Of a stretch of DNA of 15,465 bases, positions 13,196 through 15,465 are shown one piece after another; position 1 is the stretch's first letter; the number at the start of each line of letters is the position of its first letter. The translations under genes and the position numbers were made by a program. Under the pieces are notes generated by a model. The model saw only the letters and a program-made list of their open reading frames with translations, had not been told where the DNA came from and ran no database searches. This DNA comes from DSWT01 sp049975385 (GTDB lineage: Bacteria > Chloroflexota > Anaerolineae > B4-G1 > SLSP01). The stretch covers positions 1 through 15,465 of the forward strand of contig JBNGDO010000126.1 of NCBI GenBank assembly GCA_049975385.1. Direction: 5' to 3'.

Positions 13196-14260
13196 TTACG
13201 GTAAATCGGGAGAATTTAATTCTGGCGAGGCTTCAACCTGCTGCGCGTTGCTGACGAGGCTCTTGAAAGAGATGCCCCAGATCAGGAGCGTTATTGCCCC
13301 CAAGATGATGCCGGTGAGATAAGCGAGTGCGTGGACGATCACGGCGTAGGTGAAACCAGATTCGCGGACGATGTCGAAGCCCCAAAAGAGCGCCTCGCGC
13401 ACGGCGAAATGGAACGATCCCAGGCCGCCGGTCGCCGGGAACACCATCCCAAAGGCGCTGGACCAGGTGGTGACCATCGCTTTGAGCAGGCCGTTGCCGG
13501 GAGGCAGGAACGCGCGACACGCTTGCAGTCCCGCCAGAAAATAGAGCACTGTGACGACCCACAGTACTAGCGACCACAACAACATCGCCGCCCCCTCGCG
13601 CGCCGAGCGCAGCGCAATAAAGCCGTCCAGCGCGTGCTGCACGGGCTTCAGCCAACGTTCGGGATTGGCAACGCGCAGCATCTCCAGCACCCGCCGCGCC
13701 AGCGCCTCGATTTTCTGTGGGAACAGCGCCACCAGGACGAACATAACGAGCATCCCCAAAGCCAACACACCGCTGAGAACGATGATCAGTTGGAAAGAAA
13801 GCGAACCGCCCAGTTGCCCACCCGCAAGATACGTGCGCAATCCAGGCACAAAAGGCAACGTCCCCACGAGCATAATGACGATGAGGAACATATCCAATAC
13901 GCGCTCCACCACAACCGTCGAGAGCGCCGCCATCACCGAAACCGGCCCACGTGTGGCAGCGGCGACGGCGCGCGCCGGATCGCCGGCTCGTAAGGGCAGC
14001 ACCCCGCTGACCAGATAGCCAATGTTGATCAAACCGAAGGCATCGCGCCAGGAGAGCTTACGTCCCAACAAAATCCGCCAGCGTTGTGCGCGGACGACGA
14101 GCGTCAGCAGAATGAGCGCAAGGGTCAAGATGAGCCATCCCCAGTGGACTTGTTGCAAGGCCGCGCTCACCTCGGCAAAGTTTACGCCATGGAGCGCGGC
14201 ATAGAGGGCCAACGCGCTCAAAACCAGGGTCACGATGATTTGCAGGCTTCGCTTTTTCAT
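13196..14260 (-). CDS. Flippase-like integral membrane protein (LPG synthase TM / UPF0104 family)
   Basis: This is a polytopic membrane protein of 354 residues with about eight hydrophobic segments. Family motifs are PLRAGDPARA (89-98), VVERVLDM (117-124) and FPATGGLGSFH (274-284). Relatives include the membrane half of MprF and proteins often encoded with glycosyltransferases, where they are thought to help move lipid-linked material across the membrane. The C-terminal MprF synthase domain is absent. It is the first gene of the glycan cluster. A TATAAT box ends only seven bases before the ATG and no ribosome site precedes it, so the mRNA is probably leaderless. The C-terminal tail (about 335-354) is polar and cytoplasmic. 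Confidence 0.9.
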   Translation of the reverse strand: MKKRSLQIIVTLVLSALALYAALHGVNFAEVSAALQQVHWGWLILTLALILLTLVVRAQRWRILLGRKLSWRDAFGLINIGYLVSGVLPLRAGDPARAVAAATRGPVSVMAALSTVVVERVLDMFLIVIMLVGTLPFVPGLRTYLAGGQLGGSLSFQLIIVLSGVLALGMLVMFVLVALFPQKIEALARRVLEMLRVANPERWLKPVQHALDGFIALRSAREGAAMLLWSLVLWVVTVLYFLAGLQACRAFLPPGNGLLKAMVTTWSSAFGMVFPATGGLGSFHFAVREALFWGFDIVRESGFTYAVIVHALAYLTGIILGAITLLIWGISFKSLVSNAQQVEASPELNSPDLP

Positions 14261-14267
14261 AAGCGAT

Positions 14268-14296
14268 ATTATACCACAGGGAGTACATTTTGAAGA
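14268..14296 (-). promoter_or_regulatory. Promoter of the glycan cluster, apparently leaderless
   Basis: TATAAT (14268-14273, minus strand) lies seven bases upstream of the ATG at 14260, so the transcription start would fall at or next to the start codon. A weak -35-like TTCAAA or TCTTCA lies 15-17 bp upstream. No Shine-Dalgarno sequence is present. Confidence 0.6.
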
Positions 14297-14315
14297 CCAT
14301 TTTGCAGAGTAATCT

Positions 14316-14343
14316 TTGCCTTTTCCTCATTCGACGCTATCAT
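14316..14343 (+). promoter_or_regulatory. Candidate promoter of the patatin gene
   Basis: TTGCCT (14316-14321), a 16-bp spacer and TATCAT (14338-14343) give a fair match to the sigma-70 consensus. It would produce a leader of about 125 nt. Evidence is positional only. Confidence 0.45.
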
Positions 14344-14474
14344 TTGTTTGATGGAGGAGGTAATGATGGCAATGTTATCGATTTTTATGGACAGCACCTC
14401 ACCATCAACAATGCGCGGCTGGCGCGGTCGTGACCCATATCTGGCGCAACCAGATGGAGGACAGGTAGGCAGTG

Positions 14475-15317
14475 ATGGACAAATGTATGACATTCGTGTT
14501 GGGGGGTGGCGGCGCGCGTGGCGCGCTGCAACTCGGCGCACTACGCGCGCTGTTCGAAGCCGGCATCCAGCCGGACCTGCTGGTGGGCACGTCGATTGGA
14601 GCAGCCAATGCGACCGGGCTGGCGCTATGGGGCGTCAACCAAACCGGAATAGAAGCTTTGGAACGAAGCTATCAGAAAATGGCCGATTCCAACTTGCTGA
14701 ATCCGCGTTTCGCCCAATTGATACGGCGACTCCTATCTGGACATCCAAGCCACTATGGCAGCCGCCGGGTTGCAGAGTTCTTCATCGCCCAAGGTATCAC
14801 CCCCGATCTGTGCTTTGGGCAAATCACCGGCGTCCGCCTGGCTATGGTGGCTGCCGACCTGGTTTCTGGCGACCCGGTCATTTACGGTCAGAACCCAGAA
14901 CAATCGATCCTGGAAGCGCTGTTAGCCTCCGTCGCCCTGCCACCCTGGTTCGCGCCGGTCGAACATGACGGACACTTTATCGTAGACGGCGGCGCCCTCA
15001 GCAACCTGCCCATCGAACCCGCCATGCGTATGGGCGCGATGGAAATCATCGCCCTCGACGTGGATGATCCAGGCACGGTAGCGGAACATCCACAGGGGCT
15101 TAACCAGGTCGTGGCAAAACTTATTTTCACCGTCAGCCAGCGGTATATTCAACTGGAAACCGCACTGGCAGAGGCTCGTGGCGTGCCCGTCCATCGTATC
15201 GAATTACGCTGTCCCGAAACGACCCAGCTCTGGGACTTTCAAAACTACCGGCAGTTGATCCAGGCCGGCTACGAAACCGCCACCCGCGAAATGCCCGGTT
15301 GGGCCAGGGGCAGCTAG
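14475..15317 (+). CDS. Patatin-like phospholipase
   Basis: This is a serine lipid acyl hydrolase of about 280 residues with the patatin Ser-Asp dyad. The oxyanion-hole motif GGGGARG lies at 10-16, the nucleophile elbow GTSIG at 38-42 with Ser40, and the DGG motif at 171-173 with Asp171. Similar short bacterial proteins (RssA/YchK-like) release fatty acids from phospholipids or lysophospholipids in the cytoplasm. Several starts are possible: GTG 14472, ATG 14475, or ATG 14487, which gives the shortest usual N-terminus MTFVLGGGGARG. The AGGTAGG upstream favours 14475. It is divergent from the glycan cluster and precedes coaX by 86 bp on the same strand. No signal peptide is seen. Confidence 0.93.
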   Translation: MDKCMTFVLGGGGARGALQLGALRALFEAGIQPDLLVGTSIGAANATGLALWGVNQTGIEALERSYQKMADSNLLNPRFAQLIRRLLSGHPSHYGSRRVAEFFIAQGITPDLCFGQITGVRLAMVAADLVSGDPVIYGQNPEQSILEALLASVALPPWFAPVEHDGHFIVDGGALSNLPIEPAMRMGAMEIIALDVDDPGTVAEHPQGLNQVVAKLIFTVSQRYIQLETALAEARGVPVHRIELRCPETTQLWDFQNYRQLIQAGYETATREMPGWARGS

Positions 15318-15403
15318 ACTGGCCGGCGACAGGGTGACACCGCGATCATTTTCGGATACTTTCTCATAAAAATCATTCACGTCTCCAAGTCAAAGAGGAT
15401 AAT

Positions 15404-15465
15404 ATGCTCCTAGCCGTAGACGTAGGGAACACCAACATTGTCTTTGGCCTCCACGACGGCACAAC
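15404..15465 (+). CDS. coaX: Type III pantothenate kinase, N-terminal fragment (window ends inside)
   Basis: Only the first 20 codons are present, MLLAVDVGNTNIVFGLHDGT. The DVGNTNIVFG signature is the phosphate-binding start of CoaX, which phosphorylates pantothenate in the first step of coenzyme A synthesis. AGAGG lies five bases before the ATG. The 86 bp before it, back to the patatin stop, show no clear promoter or terminator. Confidence 0.9.
   Translation, partial: MLLAVDVGNTNIVFGLHDGT

Larger units (their letters stand above)
14261..14474. other. Divergent intergenic region between flippase-like and patatin genes
   Basis: This 214-bp stretch is lower in GC than the genes around it and holds promoters for both directions. 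A strong Shine-Dalgarno-like GGAGGAGG at 14353-14360 precedes ATGATG at 14363-14368, but that frame is not the patatin frame and continues as a shadow over it. On the minus strand, an open frame of about 45 codons ends at 14269-14271 (contains ASNEEKAKITLQNG), without a convincing start. Neither is called as a gene. Confidence 0.5.

Noticed and set aside
14348..14968. Plus-strand open frame of 206 codons overlapping the patatin gene in another frame
   Set aside because: The patatin frame has the complete GGGGARG, GTSIG and DGG motifs. The other frame becomes Arg/Pro-rich without motifs; only its upstream ribosome-like site was kept as an observation.

Overview
The window comes from a moderately GC-rich bacterial genome assembly with two scaffold gaps of exactly 100 N (3373-3472 and 12003-12102). 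Gene content points to a Chloroflexota-like, probably monoderm, bacterium: a cytoplasmic-type NamZ with a Dpp-type importer, a paratose-epimerase-like enzyme, a flippase-like membrane protein, and many intergenic heptamer repeats. This assignment is an inference from gene style, not a proven placement.

Positions 1-10003 hold two adjacent minus-strand operons that look like one regulon for salvage of amino sugars or peptidoglycan fragments. The left operon runs from a ROK-family repressor (3896-5098) through the exo-muramidase-family gene namZ (2863-3888) to a Dpp/Opp-type ABC importer: two permeases (1713-2798, 811-1716) and a first ATPase that leaves the window (1-786). The right operon runs from a long ROK-type sugar kinase (8413-9816) through a PIG-L-type deacetylase (7437-8291) and a GlmS-like double-SIS enzyme without a glutaminase domain (6386-7435) to a sugar nucleotidyltransferase (5298-6215). 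Both operons begin with near-perfect sigma-70/sigma-A promoters (TTGACA, 17-bp spacer, TATACT or TATAAT), and both promoters carry the same 28-bp operator (27 of 28 identical) in the same register. This is strong sequence evidence that the ROK protein controls itself and the kinase operon. The enzyme set suggests a deacetylate-phosphorylate-deaminate route, like the archaeal chitin pathway (Dac/GlmD), attached to a NamZ and importer module.

Positions 10285-14260 hold a second minus-strand cluster, probably for surface glycan or glycolipid synthesis. From its promoter it runs flippase-like membrane protein, CDP-paratose 2-epimerase-like SDR, GT4 glycosyltransferase, and a MaoC-like hot-dog dehydratase at the end. 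Its first gene appears to be leaderless. On the plus strand, a patatin-like phospholipase (14475-15317) is followed by the start of a type III pantothenate kinase gene, coaX (15404-15465, cut by the window end).

Spaces between genes carry unusual structure. Three gene junctions inside operons hold arrays of degenerate 7-bp units, two of them arranged as long inverted repeats. One array forms the last codons of the kinase gene and another contains an assembly gap. A 141-bp MITE-like palindromic element lies between the two large clusters. No tRNA, rRNA, CRISPR array, transposase or phage gene was seen.
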